NCBI RefSeq assembly: GCF_023502145.1 | Contig: NZ_JAMFLI010000003.1 | Location: 62,001 to 126,000, forward strand | Source: Craterilacuibacter sp. RT1T | GTDB lineage: Bacteria > Pseudomonadota > Gammaproteobacteria > Burkholderiales > Chromobacteriaceae | Reading direction: 5' to 3' | Length of the DNA: 64,000 nucleotides | Made by a program: the position numbers and the translations under genes | The notes under the pieces: generated by a model | The model's input: only the letters and a program-made list of their open reading frames with translations | Database searches by the model: none | What the model was told of the DNA's origin: nothing | Shown here: positions 10,714-19,797 of the stretch, piece after piece | Layout: each line of letters starts with the position of its first letter | Position numbering within the stretch: position 1 is the first letter of the stretch

Positions 10714-11727
10714 ATGAAAAAATGGCTTTTCTTTCCGCTGGCGGCATGCTCGCTGTTGGCGCATGCCGACGCGGCCTTGCTGGCGCGCCCCGATGTCCAG
10801 CGCTATATCGACGAGCAGGTGGCCACGGGTGAGTTTGCCCGCCCCGATCTGGAGGCGCTGTTTGCCAACGTAGAACTCAAGCCTTCCATTATTACCGCGC
10901 TGGATAAGCCTTCCACTTCGCGCCCGTGGTATCAGTTTTATCCCAATTTCCTGACCGGCAAAATGGTTGATGGCGGCGTGGCATTCTGGACGCAGCATGC
11001 CGCGCTGCTGAACAAGGTCGAGGCGCGTTATGGCGTGCCGCCGGAGATGGTGGTGGCCATTTTGGGCATAGAAACCCGCTATGGCGGCAATACCGGCAGC
11101 TTTCGCGTGGCCGATGCGCTGACCACCATCGGTTTTGATTACCCGCGCCGCGCCGCCTATTTCCGCGGCGAGCTGACCGAGTTTCTCAAGCTGGCCAAGG
11201 AAGAGGGCAAGAATCCGCTGCTCTTGAAGGGGAGCTACGCCGGTGCCATGGGTTGGCCGCAGTTCATGCCTTCGAGCTACCGCAAATGGGCGGTCGATTT
11301 CGATGGCGACGGCAAGCGCGATATCTGGAGCAGCCCGGCCGATGTCACGGGCAGCATAGGCAACTACTTCAAGCTGCATGGCTGGCAAAAGGGCGACGAT
11401 GTGGTGATTCCGGCTGATGTGGTGCCGGGGCCGCAGATCGACAAGCTGGTGTCGGACAAATTCAATCTGCACTACACCGTGGGCGAGTTGAAGAAAATGG
11501 GCGTGATTCCGCGCGCCGAAGTCGCCGACAATGTGCCGGCGGTGCTCTTCCCGCTGGAAGTCGCGCCGGGCGAGGTGCAGTACTGGCTGGGTCTGGGCAA
11601 CTTTTACACCATTACCCGCTATAACCGCAGCACGCTGTATGCCAAGGTGGCGCAGGAGCTGGCCGAGCAGATACGCGAGGCCTATCTGGCACAACAGGCG
11701 GCCGCAGCGCCCGGGGCAAAGTCTTGA
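10714..11727 (+). CDS. mltB: Lytic murein transglycosylase B
   Basis: 337 residues of the SLT/MltB family, which cleaves peptidoglycan glycan strands with formation of anhydro-muramic ends. The catalytic Glu lies in VVAILGIETRYGGNTGSF; other family blocks are RRAAYFRGELTEFL, GAMGWPQFMPSSYRKWAVDF and DGKRDIWSSPADVTGSIGNY. The N-terminus MKKWLFFPLAACSLLAHADA is a secretion signal. LAAC fits a lipobox, but its hydrophobic core is short, so cleavage after the Ala-rich stretch is an alternative. It follows hrcA closely on the same strand. Confidence 0.92.
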   Translation: MKKWLFFPLAACSLLAHADAALLARPDVQRYIDEQVATGEFARPDLEALFANVELKPSIITALDKPSTSRPWYQFYPNFLTGKMVDGGVAFWTQHAALLNKVEARYGVPPEMVVAILGIETRYGGNTGSFRVADALTTIGFDYPRRAAYFRGELTEFLKLAKEEGKNPLLLKGSYAGAMGWPQFMPSSYRKWAVDFDGDGKRDIWSSPADVTGSIGNYFKLHGWQKGDDVVIPADVVPGPQIDKLVSDKFNLHYTVGELKKMGVIPRAEVADNVPAVLFPLEVAPGEVQYWLGLGNFYTITRYNRSTLYAKVAQELAEQIREAYLAQQAAAAPGAKS

Positions 11728-11774
11728 GGCGGGTGCCGTGGGCGCTTAGCGTGTTTTCGCCTGCGCTCTTCTGC

Positions 11775-11780
11775 TAGAAT
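11775..11780 (+). promoter_or_regulatory. Candidate -10 element of dnaX
   Basis: TAGAAT ends 8 bases before the dnaX ATG. A transcript initiated at the usual distance would begin at or within 2-3 bases of the start codon. No Shine-Dalgarno sequence is visible in the intervening CGCTCCCC. The -35 region (TGTTTT at 11752) is weak. This is read from sequence alone. Confidence 0.4.
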
Positions 11781-11788
11781 CGCTCCCC

Positions 11789-13660
11789 ATGAGCTATCAA
11801 GTCCTCGCCCGCAAGTGGCGTCCCAAGCGGTTTGCCGATCTGGTCGGCCAGGAGCACGTGGTGCGTGCATTGTCCAATGCACTTGGCAGCGAACGCCTGC
11901 ACCATGCTTATCTGCTGACCGGTACGCGCGGTGTGGGCAAGACCACCATCGCCCGGATTCTGGCCAAGAGCCTTAATTGCGAGACCGGCATTACCGCCGA
12001 GCCTTGCGGCGTGTGTGCGGCTTGCCGCCAGATTGACGCCGGACGTTATGTCGATCTGCTGGAGATCGACGCCGCGTCCAATACCGGCATCGACAATATC
12101 CGCGAAGTGCTGGAAAACGCGCAATACGCGCCGACGCTGGGGCGCTTCAAGGTTTACATCATCGATGAAGTACACATGCTGTCCAAGAGCGCGTTCAACG
12201 CCATGCTCAAGACGCTGGAAGAGCCGCCGGCGCATGTGAAATTCATTCTCGCCACCACCGACCCGCAAAAAGTGCCGGTCACGGTGCTGTCGCGCTGCTT
12301 GCAGTTCAGCCTGCGCAATATGACCCCGCAGCAGATCGCGGGCTATCTTGCCCATGTGCTGGAAGTGGAGGACGTGCCCTACGAGACGCCGGCCTTGTCC
12401 TTGCTGGGGCGCGGTGCCTCCGGCTCCATGCGCGATGCCCTGTCCTTGCTGGATCAGGCCATTGCCTATGGCGAGGGCGATGTGAAAGAAGAGGGCGTAC
12501 GCGCCATGCTGGGTGCGGTCGATTGCAGTTATCTGTTCGGCCTGTTGCGCGCACTGGCCGATGCCGATGGTCCGCTATTGATGCGTGAGGCCGAGCAACT
12601 GGCCGAGCGCGGCATTGGCTTTGATAGCGCGCTGACTGAAATGGCGGTGTTGCTGCAGCAAATTTCCATGGCGCAAATCGTGCCGCAGGCCATTTCGCCG
12701 GATGAACCCGAGTACGACGCCATCTTCGCGCTGGCCGGGCTGATGACGCCGGAAGATGTGCAGCTTTACTACCAGATTGCCGTGCATGGCCGTCGTGATC
12801 TGGCTTTGGCGCCGGACGAACATGCCGGCTTTAATATGGCCTTGATCCGCATGCTGGCGTTTCACCCGCTGAATCAGCGCGAGCCAGTTCCCACTGCTGC
12901 CCGTACCCAGGCACCGCTGGCGGCACACACGGCCGTTGCCGGGCGTGAAGCCATGGATCAGGCGCGTGCCAAATTGGCGCAGCAGGTCGGCGGCGCACGC
13001 GCGCCGGCGAGCCCGCGCTCAGCCGCAGCCGTAGCGCCTGCTGGCAGCCAGCCTGCGCCCGAGCCCGAAATAGAGCCCGAGCCTGCGCCTGCTTTGCCGC
13101 TGCCGGCCAAAGCGCTGCCAAGCATCGCGCTCAAGGGCGAAGATAGTGGCGACGATGGCGACGAAAATGGCCGCGAAGGTGATGTCCTGCCGCCGGATCT
13201 GCCCGATTACGCCATGCAGGACGATGACGAAATCTATATCACGGCTGACGAGTTGCCGCAAAAACCGGCGGCTTTTGATGGCAACTGGCTGGCGCTGGTG
13301 GCCGAGATTGGGCCGCGCATGGGAACCGTGCGCATGCTGGCGCAAAACGCCGTGCTGAAAAGCTGGCAGGGCGGGGCGCTGGTGTTGGCCGTACCGGAAA
13401 GCTTCCGCCATCTGGCCAGTCGCGACTATCAGGATAAACTCAGGGCGGTACTGGCCGAGCACTTCGGCCATGCTCTGGAGCTGAGCGTAACGGTCGAAGA
13501 GACCGGTGCAGAAACCCCCGCCATGCGCGATGCGCGTAACCGCCATGAATTGCGGCAGGAAGCGCGTGTCGTGCTGGAAAATGATCCCGTGGTGCAGCAA
13601 CTGGTGCGCGAATTCGACGCGACCTTGCTCACCGATACTATCCAACCCGCTCAGGAGTAA
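11789..13660 (+). CDS. dnaX: DNA polymerase III subunits tau (and possibly gamma)
   Basis: 623 residues. The clamp-loader ATPase core opens with [20 protein letters not shown]. Walker A is [20 protein letters not shown], the zinc cysteines are in CGVCAACRQ, Walker B is [20 protein letters not shown], and [10 protein letters not shown] supplies the SRC motif. A Pro/Ala/Glu-rich linker (about residues 385-480) leads to a C-terminal tau domain. I see no obvious A-AAA-AAG slippery site, so a gamma product by frameshifting is not evident. ybaB starts 5 bases downstream and recR follows, a classic dnaX-ybaB-recR operon. The ATG has no visible Shine-Dalgarno site. Confidence 0.95.
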   Translation: MSYQVLARKWRPKRFADLVGQEHVVRALSNALGSERLHHAYLLTGTRGVGKTTIARILAKSLNCETGITAEPCGVCAACRQIDAGRYVDLLEIDAASNTGIDNIREVLENAQYAPTLGRFKVYIIDEVHMLSKSAFNAMLKTLEEPPAHVKFILATTDPQKVPVTVLSRCLQFSLRNMTPQQIAGYLAHVLEVEDVPYETPALSLLGRGASGSMRDALSLLDQAIAYGEGDVKEEGVRAMLGAVDCSYLFGLLRALADADGPLLMREAEQLAERGIGFDSALTEMAVLLQQISMAQIVPQAISPDEPEYDAIFALAGLMTPEDVQLYYQIAVHGRRDLALAPDEHAGFNMALIRMLAFHPLNQREPVPTAARTQAPLAAHTAVAGREAMDQARAKLAQQVGGARAPASPRSAAAVAPAGSQPAPEPEIEPEPAPALPLPAKALPSIALKGEDSGDDGDENGREGDVLPPDLPDYAMQDDDEIYITADELPQKPAAFDGNWLALVAEIGPRMGTVRMLAQNAVLKSWQGGALVLAVPESFRHLASRDYQDKLRAVLAEHFGHALELSVTVEETGAETPAMRDARNRHELRQEARVVLENDPVVQQLVREFDATLLTDTIQPAQE

Positions 13661-13665
13661 GTTTT

Positions 13666-14004
13666 ATGTTCGGTAAAGCCGGAATCGCGGGCCTGATGAA
13701 ACAGGCTCAGCAAATGCAGGAAAACATGAAAAAGGCACAGGAAGAACTGGGCTCGGTCGAAGTCGAAGGCCAGTCCGGTGCGGGTCTGGTCAAGGTCACC
13801 ATGACTTGCCATCACGACGTTAAGCGCGTGAGTATTGATGATTCCTTGCTGGACGATGTCAAGGAAGACAAAGAAATGCTGGAGGATCTGATTGCCGCCG
13901 CCGTCAATGACGCGGTACGCAAGGCCGAGTCCACCACGCAGGAAAAGATGGCCGGCTTCTCGCAGGGTCTGAACCTGCCGGCTGGCATGAAGCTGCCATT
14001 CTGA
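13666..14004 (+). CDS. ybaB: Nucleoid-associated protein, YbaB/EbfC family
   Basis: 112 residues beginning [20 protein letters not shown], with the family body [22 protein letters not shown] and a C-terminal helix [19 protein letters not shown]. YbaB dimers bind DNA with little sequence preference. It lies 5 bases after dnaX with an AGGAG site inside the dnaX end, and 132 bases before recR. Fully conserved in length and context. Confidence 0.95.
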   Translation: MFGKAGIAGLMKQAQQMQENMKKAQEELGSVEVEGQSGAGLVKVTMTCHHDVKRVSIDDSLLDDVKEDKEMLEDLIAAAVNDAVRKAESTTQEKMAGFSQGLNLPAGMKLPF

Positions 14005-14136
14005 TCTGAATCAGGGCGGGCGGCGGAGTCGGGGATTTCGTTGCCTGCCCTTTGTTGTGCCGGCTGTAGGCCACCGCGGTGCCTTGCCTGCTGCCGCGTA
14101 TGCGGATCCCCGAACCCTTATCCCGGATCCCTTCTT

Positions 14137-14733
14137 ATGAAAAACCCGCCCGCTCTCGACCATCTGATTGCCGCCCTTAAAGTGTTGCCCGGTGTCGGCC
14201 CCAAATCGGCACAGCGTATGGCCTACCATTTGCTGCAGCGCGATCAGGAAGGGGCCGGGAAACTGGCGCGCGCCATCGACCGTGCGCTGACCCACCTGAC
14301 CCATTGCGAACGCTGCAATACCTTTAGCGAAACGCCCTTGTGCAATCTGTGCAGCGACGCGGCGCGGCGCCAGGATTTGCTGTGTGTGGTGGAAATGCCC
14401 ACCGACCAGCTGATGCTGGAGCAGGCGCAATGCTTTGACGGCTTGTATTTTGTGCTGATGGGGCGGGTGTCGCCGATGGAGGGCTTGGGACCGCGCGAGG
14501 CCAATCTGGACCGCTTGCTGGTGCGGGCGCAGGATGGCGTGGTCGAGGAAGTGGTCATTGCCACTAACTTCACCGCCGAAGGCGAGGTCACTGCGCATAT
14601 GATTAGCGAGCTGCTGAAGGCGCGCGGTATTCGGGTTAGCCGCATTGCCCGCGGCATGCCGGTGGGCGGAGAGCTGGAACATATCGATCTGGGCACGCTG
14701 GCGCAGGCGGTCTATGAACGCCGTAGTGTCTGA
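14137..14733 (+). CDS. recR: Recombination mediator RecR
   Basis: 198 residues. The N-terminal helix-hairpin-helix ([20 protein letters not shown]), a four-Cys zinc finger ([16 protein letters not shown]) and a Toprim core ([15 protein letters not shown] onward) are all present. It works with RecF and RecO to load RecA on gapped DNA. The start is the Met at 14137; the frame continues 32 codons upstream through a Cys-rich stretch unlike the family. Third gene of the dnaX-ybaB-recR group. Confidence 0.96.
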   Translation: MKNPPALDHLIAALKVLPGVGPKSAQRMAYHLLQRDQEGAGKLARAIDRALTHLTHCERCNTFSETPLCNLCSDAARRQDLLCVVEMPTDQLMLEQAQCFDGLYFVLMGRVSPMEGLGPREANLDRLLVRAQDGVVEEVVIATNFTAEGEVTAHMISELLKARGIRVSRIARGMPVGGELEHIDLGTLAQAVYERRSV

Positions 14734-14939
14734 TTTGCCACACTTCATACCTATGGCGAGTGTCCGGCTATGGTCTGTTGTTTTGCCCGCATGTATTAAT
14801 TTTGGGTGATAACAGGCTTTTTCTGTCTTTACACCCTTGTGTCCATGCTGGTTTGTGCGATGATGATGCAACGCCGCAAGCGTTATGCATCACTGGAAAG
14901 CTGCAGCAATTCATCTTGAATCAGCGTACAGGAGCCAGC

Positions 14940-15119
14940 ATGAATCGAAGTCTGTTTCTGATGGAAAGGGATCGCATCAATGCGATGCGTGCCATTCGTA
15001 ACCGTGCGGTAGGTGGACCGGTACGCTGTACCGAGCAGGACAGGCTGCGCAATGATGCCAGAAAAGAGATCGAATCCCGGCGCTGGGACAATGAAATGGG
15101 CCTCAAACACGACCGCTGA
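14940..15119 (+). CDS. Small Arg-rich protein of unknown function
   Basis: 59 residues: MNRSLFLMERDRINAMRAIR opens it, and roughly a quarter of all residues are Arg. I do not recognise a family. It has no signal peptide or membrane segment; it may be a soluble helical protein that binds nucleic acid, but that is a guess from composition. The case for a real gene is an AGGAG at 14930-14934 with good spacing to the ATG and a strong terminator that begins inside its last codons. The 206 bases upstream carry no other gene. Confidence 0.6.
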   Translation: MNRSLFLMERDRINAMRAIRNRAVGGPVRCTEQDRLRNDARKEIESRRWDNEMGLKHDR

Positions 15120-15136
15120 TCAAGCGGTCTTTTTTT
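15111..15136 (+). terminator. Terminator of the 59-residue gene
   Basis: GACCGCT and AGCGGTC form a 7-base stem around TGATCA, followed by a run of seven T. The stem overlaps the stop codon at 15117-15119, so the small upstream gene is a discrete monocistronic unit. Confidence 0.85.
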
Positions 15137-15271
15137 GAGTCCGCATCCAGAGGGGAGTGGGCTTATCGGGGGTTAAAGAGACACAAAAATGCTTATTAAT
15201 TGCTAATTGACCGGTAATTAATGATAATTGCATTTTGCGACGTATCTTGATTGCTCTTGCAGGAGCACCCC

Positions 15272-18229
15272 ATGAGCCACCCTGTCCAACCCCATCAAGC
15301 GACGGCCTCCCATCACGCATTGTGGAACGCGGCTTTACCCGTTTATGGCTGGCCTGCCGGTGCAAAGCTGGCGCTGGCGCTCACGGTTTTACTGGCCTGT
15401 GGCCAGGCCTTACCTGCGTTAAAATTTTTCCCCTCGCCGCTACATTATTTGCCGCTGCATAGCGGCCTCGAGTTTTTCTCCATGGCGGTGTCCGTTATGG
15501 TGTTTTCTCTGGCTTGGAGCTTGCGCTACGAGGGGAGCAACAGCAACCGAATGATATTAGGCGTGGGGTTTCTTGCTGTCTGCCTGATCGACTTTGGCCA
15601 TATGCTCTCTTATGCCGGTATGCCTGAGCTGATTACCCCTAGCGGGGCGGAGAAAGCGATTAATTTTTGGCTGGCTGGGCGTTATGTGGCTGCCCTTGTC
15701 TTGCTGTATGTGGCATTGCGGCGAGATAGGCACTGGTCTGAGCCCACTTGTTATGCGGCGCTCGCTGCGGCCTGTGCATTCGTGCTTGGTGTCTGGTTTA
15801 TCGGTTTGCTGCGTAGCGAATGGCTGCCGCGCACTTTTATTGCCGGGCAAGGGCTGACGGATTTCAAGATCGGCAGCGAGTATGTGTTGGCATTGCTGTA
15901 TGGCAGTGCCGCTGTCTTATTGCTGCGCCGGGGGGTGCGCACGCGTAAAAAAGGCCCGCAGCTGCTGGCTGCCGCGGCCTGGATACAGGCGCTGGCCGAA
16001 TTGTTTTTCACCTTGTATGGCGACGTGACCGATCTGTTCAATTTGTTGGGTCATGTCTACAAGGTGCTGGCTTATCTGATGGTGTATCGCGCGATCTACA
16101 CCTCGGGCATCAGTGCGCCTTACCGTCAGCTGGATATCGAGCGTGTACGTCTGCGCACCTTACTGGCAACGCTTCCCGAGCCGGTGTGGCTGAAGGATGC
16201 CGACGGCTATTACCTGGCCTGCAATCACGCATTTGAGCGCTTTTTTGGCGCGCGTGAAGCCGACATTATCGGTAAGACGGATTACGATTTTGTCAGCATG
16301 GAACAGGCTGATTTTTTTCGGCGACAAGATCATGCTGCCATGCAAGCGGGTGGCCGGAGCCGGAACGAAGAGCAGCTGACATTTGCTGTTGGTGGCTATC
16401 AGGGTGTATTCGAAACCAGCAAGACGCCGATGTATGCATCCGATGGTGCACTCATAGGCGTGCTTGGCGTGGCACATGATATTACCGAGCGCAAACAGGC
16501 AGAAATCCTGTTGCAGGATAGTGAAAAACATTTTCGCACGCTGGCCAATAGTGGCAGCGCCCTGATCTGGACGTCGGACCGGACGCAATTGCTGAATTAT
16601 TTCAACGAGCCCTGGTTGCGTTTTACCGGGCGCACGCTTGAGCAGGAACTGGGTTTGGGTTGGCTGTCTGGGGTACACCCCGATGATGTTGCTGCCTGTT
16701 CGGAAGCGGGGCGTTCAGCCTTTGTCCTGCGCAAAGCCTTTAGCCGGGAATATCGTTTGCGCCATGCCGATGGCAGCTATCGCTGGGTGCGTGACGAGGG
16801 CAGCCCGCGCTACGATAGTCAGGATAACTTTCTGGGCTATCTCGGATTTTGCTGGGATATGACCGAGTACAAGCTGGCAACGGAAAAAATCGAGCAACTG
16901 GCTTTTTACGACGCGCTGACCCAATTGCCTAACCGGCGTCTGATGCTTGACCGTTTGGCGCAAGCACTCGCGGCTTGTGCCCGTTATCAGCGTCAAAGCG
17001 CTTTGCTGGTGATGGATCTGGATAACTTCAAGATGGTCAATGACAGCATGGGGCATGCCGCCGGCGATCAGTTGCTGCTTGAAGTTGCCACCCGTTTGCG
17101 TAGCGCGCTGCGCGAGTGCGATACCGTCGCCCGCTTGGGTGGAGACGAGTTTGTCGTGATTTTGCCGGATCTGGAGGGGCGTTTGCCTGCACGTCAGGCG
17201 GCAGAGGCCGTGGCACAGAAACTACTGGATCGTGTGAATGAGCCTTATGTTTTGGCGCTGGATGAGGCCGGCAGCATGCGGATGCATCAGTGTTCAGCCA
17301 GCATGGGTGTGGTGCTGTTTGATGATGCATCGTTATCGGTCGATGAGCTTTTAAAGCGCGCGGATGCTGCGCTTTATCATGTCAAGTCCAGCGGGCGTAA
17401 TGCCCTGAGTTTTTTCGATGCCAATATGCAGCAGGTGATTGCCAGGCAGAGTCAGCTTGAGCAGGGTTTGCGCCGGGCGCTGGAAGAAGGCCAATTCGAG
17501 CTTTACTACCAGCCACAGGTTGATATGCAAGGCCGCATACAGGGAGCCGAGGCGCTGATTCGTTGGCACCATCCCGAGCGTGGCTTGGTGTCGCCAAATG
17601 ATTTCATTCCACTGGCTGAGCAAAGCGGGCTGATTATTCCTATCGGCTTATGGGTGCTGGAAAGCGCCTGCCTGCAATTGGCCCGTTGGGCGCGCAACCC
17701 GCCATTGTCTGGCTTGTCGCTGTCGGTGAATGTCAGCTCTTGCCAGTTCAGTCATCCCGATTTTGTCGAGCAGGTACTGGCGCTGGTGGGTAAGCATGCA
17801 GTGTGCGCGCAGCGGCTGAAGCTTGAATTGACCGAGAGTCTGGTGCTAGACAATGCCGAAGAGGTGGTCAGCCGTATGCATGCACTGAAGGCGTATGGCA
17901 TAGGTCTGTCGCTGGATGACTTCGGTACCGGTTATTCCTCATTGTCCTATCTGAAAAATCTGCCGCTTGACCAGCTCAAGATAGACCGCTCATTTGTCAG
18001 TGATTTGCTTACTGATCCGACCGATCTTGTGATTGTGTGTGCCATGCTGGCGCTGGGGCGTAGTCTGGAAATTGGTGTGATTGCAGAGGGCGTGGAAACG
18101 GTAGATCAGCGCGACTTGCTGGCCTCATCCGGCTGTCTGGTCTATCAGGGTTATCTGTTTAGCCCGCCGCTGCCCCTGACACAGTTTGAACAGTTGGCGT
18201 GCCGGCCGGCCTGTCTTGTTGTGGATTGA
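15272..18229 (+). CDS. MASE3-PAS-PAS-GGDEF-EAL cyclic di-GMP turnover protein
   Basis: 985 residues. A multi-span MASE3-type membrane sensor (about residues 30-265; LEFFSMAVSV and CLIDFGHMLSYAGMP are typical) precedes two PAS/PAC units (about 280-540). The diguanylate cyclase domain has an intact GGDEF at 623-627 and an inhibitory RxxD site (RECD) five residues before it. The phosphodiesterase domain has EAL at 760-762, DDFGTGYSSL and IAEGVETVDQ. Both catalytic domains look active, so net direction cannot be told from sequence. The start is ATG 15272 with AGGAG 7 bases upstream. It probably stands alone between the small-protein terminator and the MFS gene. Confidence 0.93.
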   Translation: MSHPVQPHQATASHHALWNAALPVYGWPAGAKLALALTVLLACGQALPALKFFPSPLHYLPLHSGLEFFSMAVSVMVFSLAWSLRYEGSNSNRMILGVGFLAVCLIDFGHMLSYAGMPELITPSGAEKAINFWLAGRYVAALVLLYVALRRDRHWSEPTCYAALAAACAFVLGVWFIGLLRSEWLPRTFIAGQGLTDFKIGSEYVLALLYGSAAVLLLRRGVRTRKKGPQLLAAAAWIQALAELFFTLYGDVTDLFNLLGHVYKVLAYLMVYRAIYTSGISAPYRQLDIERVRLRTLLATLPEPVWLKDADGYYLACNHAFERFFGAREADIIGKTDYDFVSMEQADFFRRQDHAAMQAGGRSRNEEQLTFAVGGYQGVFETSKTPMYASDGALIGVLGVAHDITERKQAEILLQDSEKHFRTLANSGSALIWTSDRTQLLNYFNEPWLRFTGRTLEQELGLGWLSGVHPDDVAACSEAGRSAFVLRKAFSREYRLRHADGSYRWVRDEGSPRYDSQDNFLGYLGFCWDMTEYKLATEKIEQLAFYDALTQLPNRRLMLDRLAQALAACARYQRQSALLVMDLDNFKMVNDSMGHAAGDQLLLEVATRLRSALRECDTVARLGGDEFVVILPDLEGRLPARQAAEAVAQKLLDRVNEPYVLALDEAGSMRMHQCSASMGVVLFDDASLSVDELLKRADAALYHVKSSGRNALSFFDANMQQVIARQSQLEQGLRRALEEGQFELYYQPQVDMQGRIQGAEALIRWHHPERGLVSPNDFIPLAEQSGLIIPIGLWVLESACLQLARWARNPPLSGLSLSVNVSSCQFSHPDFVEQVLALVGKHAVCAQRLKLELTESLVLDNAEEVVSRMHALKAYGIGLSLDDFGTGYSSLSYLKNLPLDQLKIDRSFVSDLLTDPTDLVIVCAMLALGRSLEIGVIAEGVETVDQRDLLASSGCLVYQGYLFSPPLPLTQFEQLACRPACLVVD

Positions 18230-18309
18230 TGCGGGTGTTGGAATTGTCCGGCCTGTTCTTGAAAGGAAGTGCGCCATGCTGCGTGGTATTGATATAAACA
18301 GGAGGGCGC

Positions 18310-19524
18310 ATGGATAGACCCATCGTCCGTTTGCTGCTGGCTTGTGGTGTGATTGTGTCGCTGAGTATGGGTATACGTCACGGCTTTGGCTTTTTTCTGC
18401 CGCCATTGACACAGGAATTTGGCTGGGGGCGTGAAGCGTTTGCGTTTGCCATCGGCTTGCAAAATCTGGTGTGGGGGTTGGCGCAGCCTTTTGCCGGCGC
18501 GCTGGCCGACCGCCATGGCCCGGGCCGGGTACTGACTGCCGGTGCGTTGCTCTATGCCTTGGGCCTGTCGCTGATGACGCTGTCCGCCACACCGGGCTTG
18601 TTTGCCGGTTCTGCCGGCCTGGTACTGGGGCTGGCCTTGTCCTGTACCACGTATAGCGTGGTTTTTGGCGTGGTTGGCCGTATCGTGCCGGCAGCCTACC
18701 GTTCACGCGCGATGGGGCTGACCGCAGCAGCCGGCTCTTTCGGCCAGTTTGCCATGGTGCCGGCCACACTGGGCTTGATAGACGGCTTGGGCTGGTTGCC
18801 GGCACTGCTGATTCTGGCGGCCATGAGTTTGCTGATTCTGCCTTTTGTGCGCATACCGGCGGCAATGGATGCCAAACGCCCGCTCAGGGCGAGTGGCTCG
18901 ATACTGAGCGGTATGGTGCGGGTGTTTACGCTGGCATGGCAGGAGAAGGGCTTTCGCCTGTTAATGGTCGGCTACTTTGTCTGCGGTTTTCAGGTGGTGT
19001 TTATTGGAGTGCATCTGCCGGCCTATCTGAAAGATCACGGCCTGTCCGGTGCGACCGCCAGTCTGGCGCTGGCTTTGATTGGCCTGTTTAATATCTTCGG
19101 TACCTTTACTGCCGGCGAGTTGGGTTCGCGGCGAAGCAAACCACACTTGTTGGCCGGTATTTATTTCACCCGCGCCATCGTGATCGGACTGTTTTTGCTG
19201 TTTCCGCTGTCCACCCTGTCGGTCTCGCTGTTTGCCGCCGCGATCGGGTTTTTATGGCTGTCTACCGTGCCCTTGACCAATGGCTTGATTGCCACCCAGT
19301 TTGGCGTGCAGCATCTGGGCATGCTCTCCGGTGCGGTGTTTTTATCGCACCAAGTCGGCAGTTTTCTCGGCGTCTGGCTGGGCGGGCTGGTGTACGACAT
19401 GAGCGGCAGCTATCTGCCGGTATGGCTGATAGCCATGGCGCTGGGCGTGGTGGCTGGGCTGGCCAGTCTGCCGATACGTGAGCAGCCATCGCGCGTGATG
19501 CAGCAAGCAGAGGCCGCAGGGTGA
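18310..19524 (+). CDS. MFS permease
   Basis: 404 residues with about 12 hydrophobic spans. The loop between spans 2 and 3 reads GALADRHGPGRV, the MFS signature, and the N-terminus GIRHGFGFFLPPLTQEFGWG resembles OxlT/MCT-like permeases of small carboxylates. The substrate is not predictable here. AGGAGGG at 18300-18306 sets the start. Its stop overlaps the start of a 37-residue membrane peptide, suggesting coupled translation. Confidence 0.85.
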   Translation: MDRPIVRLLLACGVIVSLSMGIRHGFGFFLPPLTQEFGWGREAFAFAIGLQNLVWGLAQPFAGALADRHGPGRVLTAGALLYALGLSLMTLSATPGLFAGSAGLVLGLALSCTTYSVVFGVVGRIVPAAYRSRAMGLTAAAGSFGQFAMVPATLGLIDGLGWLPALLILAAMSLLILPFVRIPAAMDAKRPLRASGSILSGMVRVFTLAWQEKGFRLLMVGYFVCGFQVVFIGVHLPAYLKDHGLSGATASLALALIGLFNIFGTFTAGELGSRRSKPHLLAGIYFTRAIVIGLFLLFPLSTLSVSLFAAAIGFLWLSTVPLTNGLIATQFGVQHLGMLSGAVFLSHQVGSFLGVWLGGLVYDMSGSYLPVWLIAMALGVVAGLASLPIREQPSRVMQQAEAAG

Positions 19525-19634
19525 AGCCTGTCTTGTGCGTGGGGGCGTGTGTGCTGCTGGCTTTGCTGTTTTTCGCCTATTTACAGCCGGCATTTATCAT
19601 CGATGCCGCCAATGTGATTGCCACGTGTGGTTAG
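19521..19634 (+). CDS. 37-residue single-span membrane peptide, coupled to the MFS gene
   Basis: A GTG start overlaps the MFS stop (GTGA at 19521-19524). The peptide begins MKPVLCVGACVLLALLFFAY and ends FIIDAANVIATCG: one transmembrane helix, then a short conserved-looking tail. Tiny proteins of the shape 'helix plus xxPxxxxDxANxxxxC' occur beside transporters in several proteobacteria. I recall the pattern but cannot name a family. It could stabilise or modulate the permease. It is too short for most gene callers. Confidence 0.5.
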   Translation: MKPVLCVGACVLLALLFFAYLQPAFIIDAANVIATCG

Positions 19635-19664
19635 CAGCAGGGATGGGATGTGCCCTTGTCAGGT

Positions 19665-19684
19665 GGGATATAGCGGGATATAGC
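19665..19684. repeat. Tandem 10-base repeat upstream of pheA
   Basis: GGGATATAGC occurs twice head to tail in the 163-base gap before pheA. It could be a binding site for a dimeric regulator or simple slippage. No gene is seen in this gap after the 37-residue peptide. Confidence 0.5.
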
Positions 19685-19797
19685 CGGAAATGGCGGTGAG
19701 GGCCGCGCTTTTATGGCCATGGCGCTTGCGACAGTCGTCCATCTCGCACACACTTATGCCATCGGTAAACCGTAGTTTGTGATTGTGAAAGAGTCAT

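Noticed and set aside
10210-11694. 494-codon open frame on the minus strand
   Set aside because: Antisense to hrcA and mltB, both of which are clear genes.
11789-13660. Programmed frameshift site for the gamma product in dnaX
   Set aside because: No A-AAA-AAG type slippery heptamer followed by a hairpin was found in the linker region.
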